Of a stretch of 61,388 nucleotides of DNA, positions 42,461 through 52,841 are shown piece after piece. A program made the translations under genes and the position numbers. Below the pieces are notes generated by a model. That model worked only from the letters and a program-made list of their open reading frames with translations, did not search any database and was not told where the DNA came from. Source of the stretch: Zarea fungicola (Eukaryota > Ascomycota > Sordariomycetes > Hypocreales > Cordycipitaceae); the NCBI GenBank assembly GCA_900169235.1, contig FWCC01000194.1, forward strand, positions 1 to 61,388. The letters are read 5' to 3'. The stretch's first letter is position 1. Every line of letters starts with the position of its first letter.

Positions 42461-44261
42461 CGTCGGGGACTTTTCCGAGGGCCAAAAACGGGGTCTTTCA
42501 AGTACTGTGATGGGGACGTAGCGGCACGATGCAATCTCAATCTGTTCTCTCTGGTAGCGGCCGCGCAGGCTACGCAGAGAAGAACAGTGTTTTCGTTCAG
42601 TCAATAGTCCTGAATGAAATGACGCTTGTAAAAGAAGACGGCAGCTGCATTATATATGTATCGTTTTGTTATCAATCAATCAGTTCGTTGGTACGGAGTA
42701 GTTGGTGAGATTTTAGTAGAGACCGTTGAATGTCAAGAGTCAGTAACCCGGCAAGCGCCATAGCCTACCCGGCTTTGTACCAATGACGACTCGGCAAAAC
42801 GACTGAATTAGGCCATCAAATGCGAATGGAGTATTGCGGGCTTGCGGGCTTGCGAGCTTGCGTGGGCTGCGGCAATTGTGCTGTAGTTAAGACTTACTTA
42901 TTGAGCGGCGGACCATCGTACGGCTAGCCGTACAATGATCCGTCGCCTATTTATTGCCTTTGTCTAGTAACGTTCGGTTGCCCACAATCTGGCAGCTAGC
43001 TTGACCAGCTGTCGGCAACAGGGCGAAATCTTCGGCACCGAGAACGCATTACCATTACCGTTGGCTTTATGTGTTTCCGGGCTTTTGCCCCAAGCTTTTA
43101 TCCATGTATACTATCAGCGAAAAATCTGAGCATGCTTGAAAGACGGTTGAAGAGCTACTGTGCCATTAGAGGTGGCGGCAGAGGCGGAGAAGGTTAGCTG
43201 GATACTTCCAACAGCATGGGCAATATTGTCAGATTCGGCTGCTGTCTTACCGACCCGAAATACCCTCCCTGCTACAATTCCACGCCAGCTGAGAAACCAC
43301 TATTTCTCAATAGCTAGAAGAAATTGCATCAACAAAAATATTCAACTGTAGGACGGTATGGTTTGGGAAAATCACTACTCAATCGGGCGGAGGATCCCTT
43401 GAGCTAGGTATGCATTGTGGCACAAAAGAATGGTGCCATCAGCAGCAGCAAAACAGCGCAACACCCTCTTCTTATGATCAGTATACCATCTAATAACCAG
43501 TGATTAAAGCGACTCCTTGGAGCTATATTACGCCTGACAACAATTATTTGACCTGATGGTCCTCCAGTTTAACTTGCTACGAGCCCGGAATAACTAGTTC
43601 CTCGTTAATGATAACGAGCCTCTGCTCTCAACTGTAAAGTGAGCCAGCAGGTTCGTGAATACTTACATTTACCCCCTGACGTGCTGGGCGGTACTTGTTG
43701 GTCACTTATCATGGGTGGATCAAAGCTCCTGGCAGTTTGTCTATGCAGTGGAGAGTAAGAGTGTAAATATCCTCTCTAATATCCGATGTAACGCCGTGCG
43801 CGACTAACTATGGCTGGAGCGAAACTTTTGGTAATGCAAAGGTCGCAAACTCAAGCTGCTGTGTAGGGAGCATGTAAGCTAAGGAATCGCTGCTTTTCAT
43901 TACCTGGGAGGCGTAGTATAATACACGTTAAAGATAGCTATAGCTGTCGGCATAATACTTATACTATTATTCTCCACAAATACCTCTGTTAGATTGCGAG
44001 AACTAAATATATTCATTTTCTTTCGTCGGTTCATGATATAGCAAAATGGTCTTTCCATCAATTGTAGTGATGTGATTTATCATGAACAATACCCCATTTT
44101 CGTGTGTCTTCGTGCGGCAAGGCCAGGCTCAAGACTCATAATAAAGCCATGTACGAACTCTGCCAGACCCCACAAAGCGCAAGCAAGTCGCACTGCTATT
44201 CTCAGAGTGAAATCCGGCTATTCTCCGTACGTCTCGCAGCCAGCAGGGCAGACTGTCACAG
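42461..44261. other. Intergenic, 1.8 kb
   Basis: No gene recognised. Includes the palindrome at 42905-42946 (own entry), a gggcttgcgggcttgcgagcttgcg patch near 42838-42862, and AT-rich sequence at 43900-44050. Confidence 0.45.
42905..42946. repeat. Palindrome related to the MITE-like element
   Basis: A 42-bp imperfect palindrome centred on CGGCTAGCCG (perfect over GTACGGCTAGCCGTAC, three mismatches in the outer arms). Its right half, ACGGCTAGCCGTACAATGATCCGTCGCC, matches the right end of the element at 40611-40782 with a single A/G difference, in the same orientation. It may be a deletion derivative or a solo terminal piece. Confidence 0.65.
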
Positions 44262-44963
44262 TCATGCAGCTGGCTTCGCATTTTTTCTCCTTGAAATTTC
44301 ATTTAATAAAACCACCTCATCCCACCAGACCTTGACCTCATACCACTGCAATCCGTCCGTTCCTTGTCCCGCAACTTGGGCTGGTCCGGCTAGGAACGTC
44401 ATCGATCGGCGAACCGGTATGCCCGGCCCATCCAATGGGGGCGAAAGGAAGAAGATGAAATCATGCTCAGTAAAGATCCAATTGCATTTGGTGGTATACA
44501 TGCACAATTCAGAGTTGATCTTGTCTTGAGCGTTGTTCGCGCCTTCATCGCCGAGGGCCGGAGTGGCCGCAAACGGAATGACACGATGGACATGCTCGTT
44601 CACAATGATTTTGTTAAACGGAGTAAACAAGCCTTCAATAAAGGTTGCGATAGCGGGACCACCCACATAAGCGGTGCCATTGGCATTGTAGAACGTGGAA
44701 TTTGGAGCGTAGAAATTGGGATACTGATTGGTCAGGTTGAGCGTCTCAATTGAGTGGACGTATTTCTCAAAAAAGTTGAGCGTTGGGTCGGCTCTTGTGC
44801 GAGAATCAAACGGTCCGGTGTGTGTTAAGATAGGTCCAACAGTCTGAAATGTAGTTGCTGGGATCACAGGCACCGTGGGTGGAAGTTGGTTGGCGTCTCG
44901 ATGGGCGACCGTGGCCGAGACTGAGCCGATGACGACCGCGACAACAGCCTGGGCTAAACGCAT
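44262..44963 (-). CDS. Secreted SnoaL/NTF2-like protein, 233 aa
   Basis: Single exon with ATG at 44963-44961. Residues 1-19 (MRLAQAVVAVVIGSVSATVA) form a signal peptide. The body begins a helix-rich NTF2/SnoaL-like cone: FFEKYVHSIETLNLTNQYPNFYAPNSTFYNANG, AIATFIEGLFTPF, VHRVIPF, WIFTEHDFIFFL, WYEVKVWWDEVVLLNEISRRK. Two cysteines and several N-glycosylation sequons (NLT, NST, NGT) fit secretion. Such domains bind or isomerise small hydrophobic ligands, but no catalytic residues can be assigned. TATA-like ATATATATAAG on the + strand near 45043 marks the upstream region. Confidence 0.72.
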   Translation of the reverse strand: MRLAQAVVAVVIGSVSATVAHRDANQLPPTVPVIPATTFQTVGPILTHTGPFDSRTRADPTLNFFEKYVHSIETLNLTNQYPNFYAPNSTFYNANGTAYVGGPAIATFIEGLFTPFNKIIVNEHVHRVIPFAATPALGDEGANNAQDKINSELCMYTTKCNWIFTEHDFIFFLSPPLDGPGIPVRRSMTFLAGPAQVAGQGTDGLQWYEVKVWWDEVVLLNEISRRKNAKPAA

Positions 44964-45715
44964 GATGCTAAGAAAATGGTGCAGTGTTTATCTCAAAGTA
45001 AATGCTTGAATCTGTATTCACTGCTTTGTGGTTCTCTAGCACATATATATAAGCAAACATTCCGAGCTTTCACGGCTTGGCCGGCTCTAGATCATAACTA
45101 GTAACAATTTGCTGTTAATAAATGCGGCTTGCGGAGAATGGAATCAGTCACAGCCGCGCCAGTAATATATCTGGATTGGTCATGATGATAAATCTTTAAA
45201 AATTACGTTAAACTAAGACAAATTCACAAACCCTGAAAGCTTACGTTCACGCGGCAGACCAATCATTAATTTGCATTGTCCATGGCTGTGTGTTATTCAC
45301 CGCGATTCGCTCTCGGTTTACTTTGTGATCGAGTTTAATTAATTTTAGATGCGAAAGTAAATCTATCATTACACGGCACCTGGCCAGAAAGGGTAATTGC
45401 TTTTCATTATGTAGAGAGATCCTTAACATGGCAAACGAAACAAACTTATCAGGACACACCAGGTTGATTGAGGTGGCCAGGAAGGCGCCTCGGAAATTAA
45501 TTAATACGAGACTAGCGCCTAAAAAGCCCCAACTGAGACGGAAAGGCCCATTATTCTCCGGGAACTGGTGGAAGCGGTATCATTAGCAAGAAGAGCAAGT
45601 TCTAGCAACGATGCTATATATTACTCGCTTTCTGTAAAGTTCTAAATACATATAATGTAGCATACAAGATGATCCACACCTAATTCGGTCACAATGCATT
45701 TTTTTTGTGAGTAAA
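44964..45715. other. Intergenic, 0.75 kb
   Basis: AT-rich, no gene. Lies between the promoter of the NTF2-like gene and the 3' end of the lactonase-like gene. Confidence 0.5.
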
Positions 45716-46858
45716 CTAGTACGCAGCAAGGCCAGACGCTCCATCGTTAGCCGGCAGTCCGTTGCTGCCCTGACCGACCAACTGGCCAACTTGCTTTAGC
45801 GAACCGTTAGCTTGAATCTGGTACCCAACAACAGCGCCGGTTCCGCGGAGTAGATTGTACAGGAACTTTCCATCGGCGCTCATGGCTAGGTCCACTGGCT
45901 CACCGCCGGGCAATGCAGCCGTACCACTGATTAGCGACGCGGTTCCGTTGCCGGCAAGACGATAGCTTGCAATAGAGCCAGACACGAAGTTGGCTGTGTA
46001 GGCCCATTTGCCATCCGGAGTGACGGCCACCCAGCATCCGTCTGTCTGGTCGTTCTTCTCAGACTTTGTCAGCGCTGTTAGACTCGGAGCATTGCCACTG
46101 TTGAGGTGGTAGGTGGAGAGAGCGGCGTTCTTGAGCGCAGGAAGACCAGACTCGACGACGAAAAGGGTGTCATTATGGAAGGTAGCTCCAAATGGCCGCA
46201 GTCCACTTGAGGCAATAACAGTCATAGGCGAAGCACTGGCATGGCCGTTACCATCAATCGAAAACACGTCAAGCGTACTTCCAACTTTGTTGGTCACGAC
46301 TAGTGACCGACCATCAGGCGAAAAGGTAACTACCCCTGGAACACCAATGGGCGAGCTGAGTGGGATTGTTTCATTTGTCAAGGGTGATAGAGTGCCATCG
46401 CGGGCATTGACCTTGAACCCAAAGATGCCGCCTGCCGCTACGGAGCCATCCAAGGCATAGGCATAGCCACTTTTGCTCACAGTGATGCTGAGTGGCTGAT
46501 CACCAGCATAAATCGCTTGAATCTTGGACAGAGAGGATCCATTAACTGAAAAGACGGTCACTATGTCATTTGCTGGGCTGACTGCATAAAGGAACCGGTT
46601 GTCAGGGCTGAGAGTCAGACCACCCTGCGTGTCGAAATCAACGCCTTGTCCATGGCCGCCGGTGGAGTACTCTCCAACCTGGGTAAGAACTCCGCCGGAG
46701 GAGCGAGAAAAGGCGATAACTTTGTTATCTGCTGCAGCATTTGTCATGGCGAAAACAGCTCCAGTCTCGCCCTGAGAAGGCTGGCTGCCATGTTGGCTGC
46801 CGTAAGAGGGCAGGGCTGCTATGCCGCCAGCGAGGGAAAGAATGATTGATGCCTTCAT
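45716..46858 (-). CDS. Secreted seven-bladed beta-propeller, lactonase-like
   Basis: Single exon of 380 aa. The start is the ATG at 46858 rather than upstream non-ATG codons, because it is followed by a signal peptide (KASIILSLAGGIAALPS). The sequence has the repeating pattern of the lactonase / 3-carboxymuconate-cyclase-like family (PF10282): LTLSPDNRFLYAVSPANDIVTVF, ISVSKSGYAYALDG, VTFSPDGRSLVVTNKVGSTLDVF, VAVTPDGKWAYTANFVSGSIASY, and LAMSADGKFLYNLLRGTGAVVGY. Many fungal members are extracellular with no proven substrate. A TATAAAAGG box lies about 120 bp upstream on the minus strand (46974-46982). Confidence 0.85.
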   Translation of the reverse strand: MKASIILSLAGGIAALPSYGSQHGSQPSQGETGAVFAMTNAAADNKVIAFSRSSGGVLTQVGEYSTGGHGQGVDFDTQGGLTLSPDNRFLYAVSPANDIVTVFSVNGSSLSKIQAIYAGDQPLSITVSKSGYAYALDGSVAAGGIFGFKVNARDGTLSPLTNETIPLSSPIGVPGVVTFSPDGRSLVVTNKVGSTLDVFSIDGNGHASASPMTVIASSGLRPFGATFHNDTLFVVESGLPALKNAALSTYHLNSGNAPSLTALTKSEKNDQTDGCWVAVTPDGKWAYTANFVSGSIASYRLAGNGTASLISGTAALPGGEPVDLAMSADGKFLYNLLRGTGAVVGYQIQANGSLKQVGQLVGQGSNGLPANDGASGLAAY

Positions 46859-48926
46859 GATGAATATGTTGAAGCTAAAGGCTCTGGTAATGTTGATGAT
46901 GACTTTGAAAAACACTTATGAAGGTGGTGCCTGGGTGTGCTTGTTATGATAGAATCTGTAGGTCGGAGCAATGCCTGCCTTTTATAGCTATAGCCTGTCG
47001 ATCCACTCGAGATGTGGCACGAGGGTATCGAGTTCAATACTCCGACATTATTTCCATAGCAAAAAAGCAAAGTTTCCTATTTAGAACAAATTTGTAATCA
47101 AATCAATTTGTAATTACACAGGCTGCTAGCTAAAGGAGCTCTCCATATCCTAGACATTAGACTTGTCACTACGGGCCTGGTCGTGCCTATATCGGAGCCT
47201 GCAGAGGCACAGGCGCGCAAATGGCAAAGTAAGCACTATGATTGGCCTCCATATTGCACAAAATAACCCGCGGGATGAAAGATCTGCAACAGTTATGTAC
47301 GATCTCCGGAAAATGGAATCTGAACAAAAAAACAAGAAAAATCAGAGCAGTGTGCATTAGCGTATTCCAGCAACAAAGAGCTTAGCATGGAATGCTCCAT
47401 TTCAGAATAAGCTCCACTTTAGAGTGAGATTTAAGTTGACCAGGCTGAGAAGTTATGGAGACAACCGTGGAGAGGCGTAGATCAGGCACGGAGGGGCTAC
47501 AAGGATGATGCGGAATCACTGGAGGCGCAATCGTAGCATCTTGCCTTGAGATCAAATGCTCCGGTTGGCAACCTCTCCAGGCTTCTACCTCTGCTGAGGG
47601 TTGCCCAGAGAGCAAACATGATGTCATGGCGGCGCCAGCAAAGCTTGGAACAATGCGACATGAAGATGAGGCGAGAACATTATAACCAACTTGGAGACTG
47701 GCCATGGAAGCGTGAAATATTAAATTCTAATGCTAATTAGGCTGACCAACAAAGGAGAGCTGTACCATACTGTACCTTGCCGGGAATACGAAGAAGCCAG
47801 GGCGGCGGCACTAGTCTGGTTAGTATAGTTTTGCCATAATCGAAAAGACAAACTACTTATTACTCATTGGCCAGTTTGGAAGCACTTAAATTCGTCGTAG
47901 GATTGCCAACGAACAAAAGCATTAGAAATTTATGGCGTTTACTTGCTACGGTTTCCTGGCTTTTGGCTTACAACGGAGACGCGGTTAAATGATGGAGTTG
48001 TGAAGTAGCCGCTGCGATCGTTCCTGTCGCGGTGGGAATACGAGGCTACTCTAACAATTATAGTGACTCCGCTAGCAGTTAGAGGAATATACTCTTGCTC
48101 GTCAAATAAAGAAAAGAGTGTTAGTGACGAGACAAACGATGCCAATTAGGAATCAGAGACGGAGGTAAACGGGATTAAATGGCATGCAGGGCGATGCGTG
48201 CGTGCTGGGGTGTAAAACTAGACAACCAGCTAGCTAGTTCGTTGAGTTTAAATGCATTTAATTAAAAAATTACCGAATTACTTCGTTCCTCTAATTGGAG
48301 TACGCATTCCTGTCGCAGTAATGTGCATCCACTGTCTCAGCCTCAAATTAGTTTTCGCACCAGCTTGCATTGCGTACGGAAAGGGGTTGAGGCTGACGCT
48401 GGGCAATTGGCGGAGAAATCAGATCCCATGTAAATTATGGAATCCAAGGCGCAACATTGTTTTCTTGAAAGGTGGGTTGTCTCAGATGGATCGACGTGGT
48501 TTTCCTATTGCGGCCGGTTGATTCCACACCATTTTTCCTGAAAAGGAGCATTTTGTTTGGGCCACCAGGTGTTCAAAACCACATCAGCCGGAAATATAGC
48601 CTTGGAATAATCTTGGAATAAAACTACATGAGTCGTGGCGAAGCCCATCCTGAGGGTGGAATCTGGGAGACCTTGCGGATACCTCACTCTTCAATCGTAA
48701 CCACCCACGCCACGCTTTGACTGACAAGGCTGACTTTTTCAAATTTACCCCAGCTAAGCACTTTCGTAGCAGAAGATCTGCCACCTTGTCACCTCGTTTA
48801 TAATCCCTGAAATTAAGCCGCTTCCTGGCAACTAGATTTGACTTCTCTTCCCATCCATTCATACCATACAGCAGTCGAGAATAATACACAATCGGTTCTT
48901 TCCCTACAAATCCAACCTCCTTAAAA
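46859..48926. other. Intergenic, 2 kb
   Basis: No gene firmly supported. At 47705-47382 on the minus strand an ATG-started frame of 107 codons (SSCRIVPSFAGAAMTSCLLS, EVEAWRGCQPEHLISR) is the only sizeable candidate. It has no domain or signal peptide that I can see; I would not call it coding above about 0.2. Confidence 0.35.
46974..46982 (-). promoter_or_regulatory. TATA box of the lactonase-like gene
   Basis: CTATAAAAGGC on the minus strand, about 120 bp before the ATG, in a good position for a TATA-driven promoter. Confidence 0.55.
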
Positions 48927-49712
48927 ATGGCCAGCCTTTTGCGCAAGATTTTTAAACGCAAGGCACCACCTCCTCTTGCCTGCTCCGTCAGTCTGGGGGA
49001 AGACGGTCATCCCGTTGGAGAAGATCCTAATCACCAGCATACGGCGGCCTGCTTTACTGCTTTTGAACCTCTTGCAATCTTGGAACTTTTTCAGTCCCAA
49101 TCTTGCGTGTCTTGCCCGCCTGCAATCCCAAGTATTCATACTGCATCGGACGACCCAAACGTTCTTCTTTTGTCCTACAATGTGACTCTTTTCGATTCCG
49201 CTGGGTGGAAAGACACCTTTGCGAATACCAATTCGGATAATCGCCATCGCGCATATGCCAGGAAATGGGGCAGAAATAGCATATTTACTCCTCAGATTGT
49301 GGCCAATGGCGCAGCTGACGGCAACGGACGGACAACGGATGACGCTCGTGCCGTTGTCCGTCAAGGAAGAGATGCGGTACGAACGCAGGGACGAAACATC
49401 TATATTGATGCCAATGACAACGAGGTTAGAGTCGATACAGATACTGTTGAAGCCCAGCCTCACGAGGTGCTGCTTGTTCTGTTTGACAGCAAGGATCAGA
49501 ACATCAAAGTTGGCAAGGGACCAAACAAAGGAAAGAAGCTCAACCACCGTAATGTCGTTACCGACGTCATAAAAGTAGGAGATTGGACAGGTGGTAATGC
49601 CGTATGGGCGCTGCCAGTTTCCCGACGTTCCTTGAACCAGGATTCTGGTGCTGTTGTCCTTCTCCAAGAGGGTGGTCCTGGAGGATTGATCGCTGCAGCG
49701 GCGAGGATTTGA
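48927..49712 (+). CDS. DUF1223 thioredoxin-like protein, 261 aa
   Basis: Intronless; ATG in TTAAAAATGGC. It carries the DUF1223 pattern: AILELFQSQSCVSCPPAIPSI (CxxC-like C60-V-S-C63 before PP), VLLLSYNVTLFDSAGWKDTFA, RHRAYARKWGRNSIFTPQIVANG, then a beta-rich C-terminal domain with EVLLVLFDSKDQNIKVGKGPNKG. The family is shared by bacteria (often periplasmic) and fungi and has a thioredoxin-like fold with unknown chemistry. No signal peptide is visible in this copy; its first 15 residues are basic. An ancient bacterial origin is possible but cannot be shown here. Confidence 0.85.
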   Translation: MASLLRKIFKRKAPPPLACSVSLGEDGHPVGEDPNHQHTAACFTAFEPLAILELFQSQSCVSCPPAIPSIHTASDDPNVLLLSYNVTLFDSAGWKDTFANTNSDNRHRAYARKWGRNSIFTPQIVANGAADGNGRTTDDARAVVRQGRDAVRTQGRNIYIDANDNEVRVDTDTVEAQPHEVLLVLFDSKDQNIKVGKGPNKGKKLNHRNVVTDVIKVGDWTGGNAVWALPVSRRSLNQDSGAVVLLQEGGPGGLIAAAARI

Positions 49713-50411
49713 GATGTCCTTTTTATAGATGTACAAAGAGATGAAGGAGTAATTTAATATAGTTTCTATTTGAATTCAATTAAACTAACAAAGTAATTTT
49801 ACATGGCCTAGAGTTTTTCATTTTTCGCGAACGTACACTGAGAGCCTGTAGGTTAGAGACCGCGAGGAGACGGATTCAATAAAGTATTGCTGCTGACATT
49901 CTTCACTGTTTCTGGAAACCCTTCAATAGCCAAGTCTGCGGACAGCACATCTGCAGTCACCAGTTCTGACAGGCTCAGAGTCAGCTGCAAACTGCCTCGA
50001 CATAACAATTTGGCCAATTTACAAGTCGGAAATTATTAAGCTTGATCGAGTTCCATAACTGTCGATCGGCCAAAAGAGGAAAAGTGATTAGGAATCAGTC
50101 CACTTTTTCTTTTGGCTAGGATGCAGCCACAGCTGGTTAGTGGAAACACAGCCTGGCTGGTAAATCATGAGCCCACAGCCTGTTGGAATCCAATTATAGT
50201 GCTTATTATGTTAAGCCAAGGCAAACTGTAGTTAGCTGCGCCGTTTGATCCAGGGGGTTTATTAGGGTTAAACATTTATATTGTTGCAAGAGCACTGCTC
50301 CCAAACTCTCCACCTCATCAATTCTAGGCTCTGCTGCTGACTACATGTTGCTTCAAAAGTCCAAGCATAATATAAAAAGTGAAAAACGCCAATTACGTCA
50401 TTGGTTCGACT
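49713..50411. other. Intergenic, 0.7 kb
   Basis: No gene; AT-rich 3' region and promoter of the coiled-coil gene. Confidence 0.5.
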
Positions 50412-51713
50412 ATGCAATCCGCGATGGGCGACGTTAAACAAGCACTCCGGCTGGAATTAATGACACCCAGTCTCACCAGTTTGCCCCAGATATCCACGCA
50501 GTCCCTATTGCCACGAGAAGAGCGACGAAGCGAGCGGCTAGTACGAGAAGCAATCGTGAACTCGGCATTGAAGAATACGGAACTTCTGGTTGAGCTCGCC
50601 GAAACCACCGATGCTGTCGGTCGATTGAATAATCTGGAAATGCAATTGAGTCACACAGAGCTTCGGGCTTCCCTACTCGACGAAGAGCTGGTAGAGGCTG
50701 CCACAGCAACGGACCGACAGCTTCAAAATCATAAGAGCTATCGACATTCACCAGGACGAAGGTTGCTATACACATTGTTGAGAAAGTCGGACTATTTTGA
50801 ACAAAAGGCCGCCGAAGAAGAAATGGCCTACTTTGTTCTATTGAAGCAGAGATTTTCCGTCGAGCAGCGGCTTCGAGAGTTGAAGACAAAGCAAGAGTCT
50901 ATTTCAAGTCAAATCCAGTCGACAAAGGCAGAGGTAGATCGCCATGGCAAGGCGCACAAGCAGATTGACGACCTATATGCATCAATTTTCGACGGCATTA
51001 CGCCGGGACACCCGGATGAAGACGAACAGGAGACAAGATATCGGAATGCAAAAGCTCAGTTTACTGTTGTGAGCGACAGTTTAAAAGCGATGGTGCGCAG
51101 GGCCAATCTCGTTGGGTCTATGAAGAAGAAGATGAATCGCGCAGTTTTCTTTCAAGAAAGCGCATCTGAGGAGGCGCATTCAGCGCTATGCTCATTGCGT
51201 TTTGTAAAAACGTACTTGGATCAAGCCGCATGGTATATCACCTTTGATCTGGAGAATTTCGACCAAGAAAACGCATCATCCCTACCATTGTCGAGCTCTG
51301 GCTTTTCAAAGGCCGAGAAGGATTTCATGAGAATCTTATCCTCCACCAAAAGAATAGCGCAACGGACTGTCAAGTCCAAGAACGAAGCAATCCAGGTATC
51401 AGAGTATCTGGCAGCAGCGCTGAAGCAGACTATCGCAAGTCATCAGGTGTACATGGACGAAATACACGCATCTCGAGACGCATTGCGAGCAGCGCTAAGG
51501 ATAGCAGCAAGAAGTCTGGAGGATGAAAGACAGGGACTGTACCAGCTTCGCCAAAACGCGTTCGAAATTACTGTTGGGTTCGGCGTCGCAGCACCGGCTT
51601 ACCATGAATGCTGCGATCGAGCTGCCGCGTTCGAAATGGAGACAACCCAGGCTGTCTGCGAAATAGAGACAGCCCAGGCCGTCCGTGAAATGGAGGCAAC
51701 CCAGGCCGTCTGA
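50412..51713 (+). CDS. Coiled-coil protein of unknown function, 433 aa
   Basis: Single exon. The ATG at 50412 (or a second at about 50424) is used because the frame upstream lacks an ATG. The chain is highly helical and charged with long heptad-like regions: EAIVNSALKNTELLVELAETTDAVGRLNNLEMQL near the start, KQRFSVEQRLRELKTKQESISSQIQSTKAEVDRH in the middle, and KSKNEAIQVSEYLAAALKQTIASHQVYMDEI later. GRRLLYTLLRKSDYFEQKAAEEE is a conserved-looking block between coils. No membrane segment or enzyme motif is seen. The last 30 residues are three near-identical 9-residue repeats (separate entry). Probably a fungal orphan scaffold-type protein. Confidence 0.68.
   Translation: MQSAMGDVKQALRLELMTPSLTSLPQISTQSLLPREERRSERLVREAIVNSALKNTELLVELAETTDAVGRLNNLEMQLSHTELRASLLDEELVEAATATDRQLQNHKSYRHSPGRRLLYTLLRKSDYFEQKAAEEEMAYFVLLKQRFSVEQRLRELKTKQESISSQIQSTKAEVDRHGKAHKQIDDLYASIFDGITPGHPDEDEQETRYRNAKAQFTVVSDSLKAMVRRANLVGSMKKKMNRAVFFQESASEEAHSALCSLRFVKTYLDQAAWYITFDLENFDQENASSLPLSSSGFSKAEKDFMRILSSTKRIAQRTVKSKNEAIQVSEYLAAALKQTIASHQVYMDEIHASRDALRAALRIAARSLEDERQGLYQLRQNAFEITVGFGVAAPAYHECCDRAAAFEMETTQAVCEIETAQAVREMEATQAV
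51633..51713 (+). repeat. 27-bp minisatellite at the 3' end of the coiled-coil gene
   Basis: Three units of gaaatggagacaacccaggc type, each encoding a nine-residue E-(M/I)-E-(T/A)-(T/A)-Q-A-V-(C/R) repeat. The third ends in the stop codon (caggccgtctga), so further unit copies would extend the protein in frame. Confidence 0.85.
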
Positions 51714-52841
51714 GAAATAACTACTACATAAAAAGGTCATTCAATTAAAAAGACCAAGATTCAGCACTAGATTTATCATTATTCTTACAGGTCTTTTTTA
51801 ATCCCCTCTTAAATAAATATCTAATTATTTTTATTCTCTATAAGTACCTAAAGAAGGCCACGGTCGGTGAATGCGCTGCTGACGGCAGCCTGCCACGTAT
51901 ACGAGAAGTAAATGGTCGCGACAGTTACTGTGCTTTCCTTTTCCCGTCCTATTGAAGCTGTGTGGGGCGAAATTCCTCTCTATTGACTTCATTGTAATTG
52001 AACCAATTCACTATCTTCCTCATCACTAAGAGAAGCCCCATCGGTATGTACATTGTGACACAAGAAACGTTTTGTTGAGCCAGCAGGAGCGTCGACCAGT
52101 GGATGATCGCTAGGATCATTTTTTCCCTCTTTCCCTGACCAAAATGTTTCCCAATTTGAGCCGAGTCTCGGCCCTGGTTTCGCCATGGATGTATCACAGC
52201 TTCTTTAATGTATAGTACATCTTGTGTAGAAAACGTTGCGTTGAAAGGTTTCCTCCGCCGTGCGATATGTGCGCAATTGATCGTCATCTGACTTTGGGAT
52301 ATTATCATCCGAAAAGTACGCCAACTGTGGCTCGCCGGCTCCCTGCCCGAACCACCGCCAGTTACTGTGGAGGCTCTGCCCAGATTTTACTCTTCGCGGC
52401 AAGATGATGGTTTGTTTTTGGGCGTTGACTAGTTCAGTTATTGCTGACATGGATTACGCACGAACTAGGCGAGCGCTAGATACAAAGTATGTCTATTAAA
52501 CAAGGAAAAATAAATTCAAGTAAATTCAAATAAGTTCTTATACTATCCTTGTAACAAAAAATAGGTCAAAGGGCCGAATTTGATCTTAGTTGCCGGTTGA
52601 CACCTAAGGTGAAAGGAAAATCGGTCTGACATCTCCACCTCCAGCAGTGGTTGTACTTGACAACCACTCGACCACAAACACCCCAAAGATCAAGTAATGC
52701 TAATCATGGTCACGGTATCCCTAGCAACTAACATGTTTCCATGGGCTGCTGACACTGCCATAGATATAATGCGCGCCCGGGGTGCGTGGTATAGCCCCAG
52801 TGAGGAACTGCCCGCCTTCCATTGAAGTCGGGGAGCAGCAC
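51714..52841. other. Intergenic, 1.1 kb, with a doubtful two-module ORF pair
   Basis: On the minus strand an ATG frame 52450-52205 (81 codons) is followed by another at 52186-51989 (65 codons) in a different frame. Both contain a similar word (GQSLHSNWRWFGQG and GPRLGSNWETFWSG). They could be one spliced gene, or a small duplicated relic. No splice model is compelling. Confidence 0.3.

Noticed and set aside
48584..49736. Long minus-strand frames over the DUF1223 gene
   Set aside because: They overlap the conserved DUF1223 gene in antisense and have no recognisable motifs.
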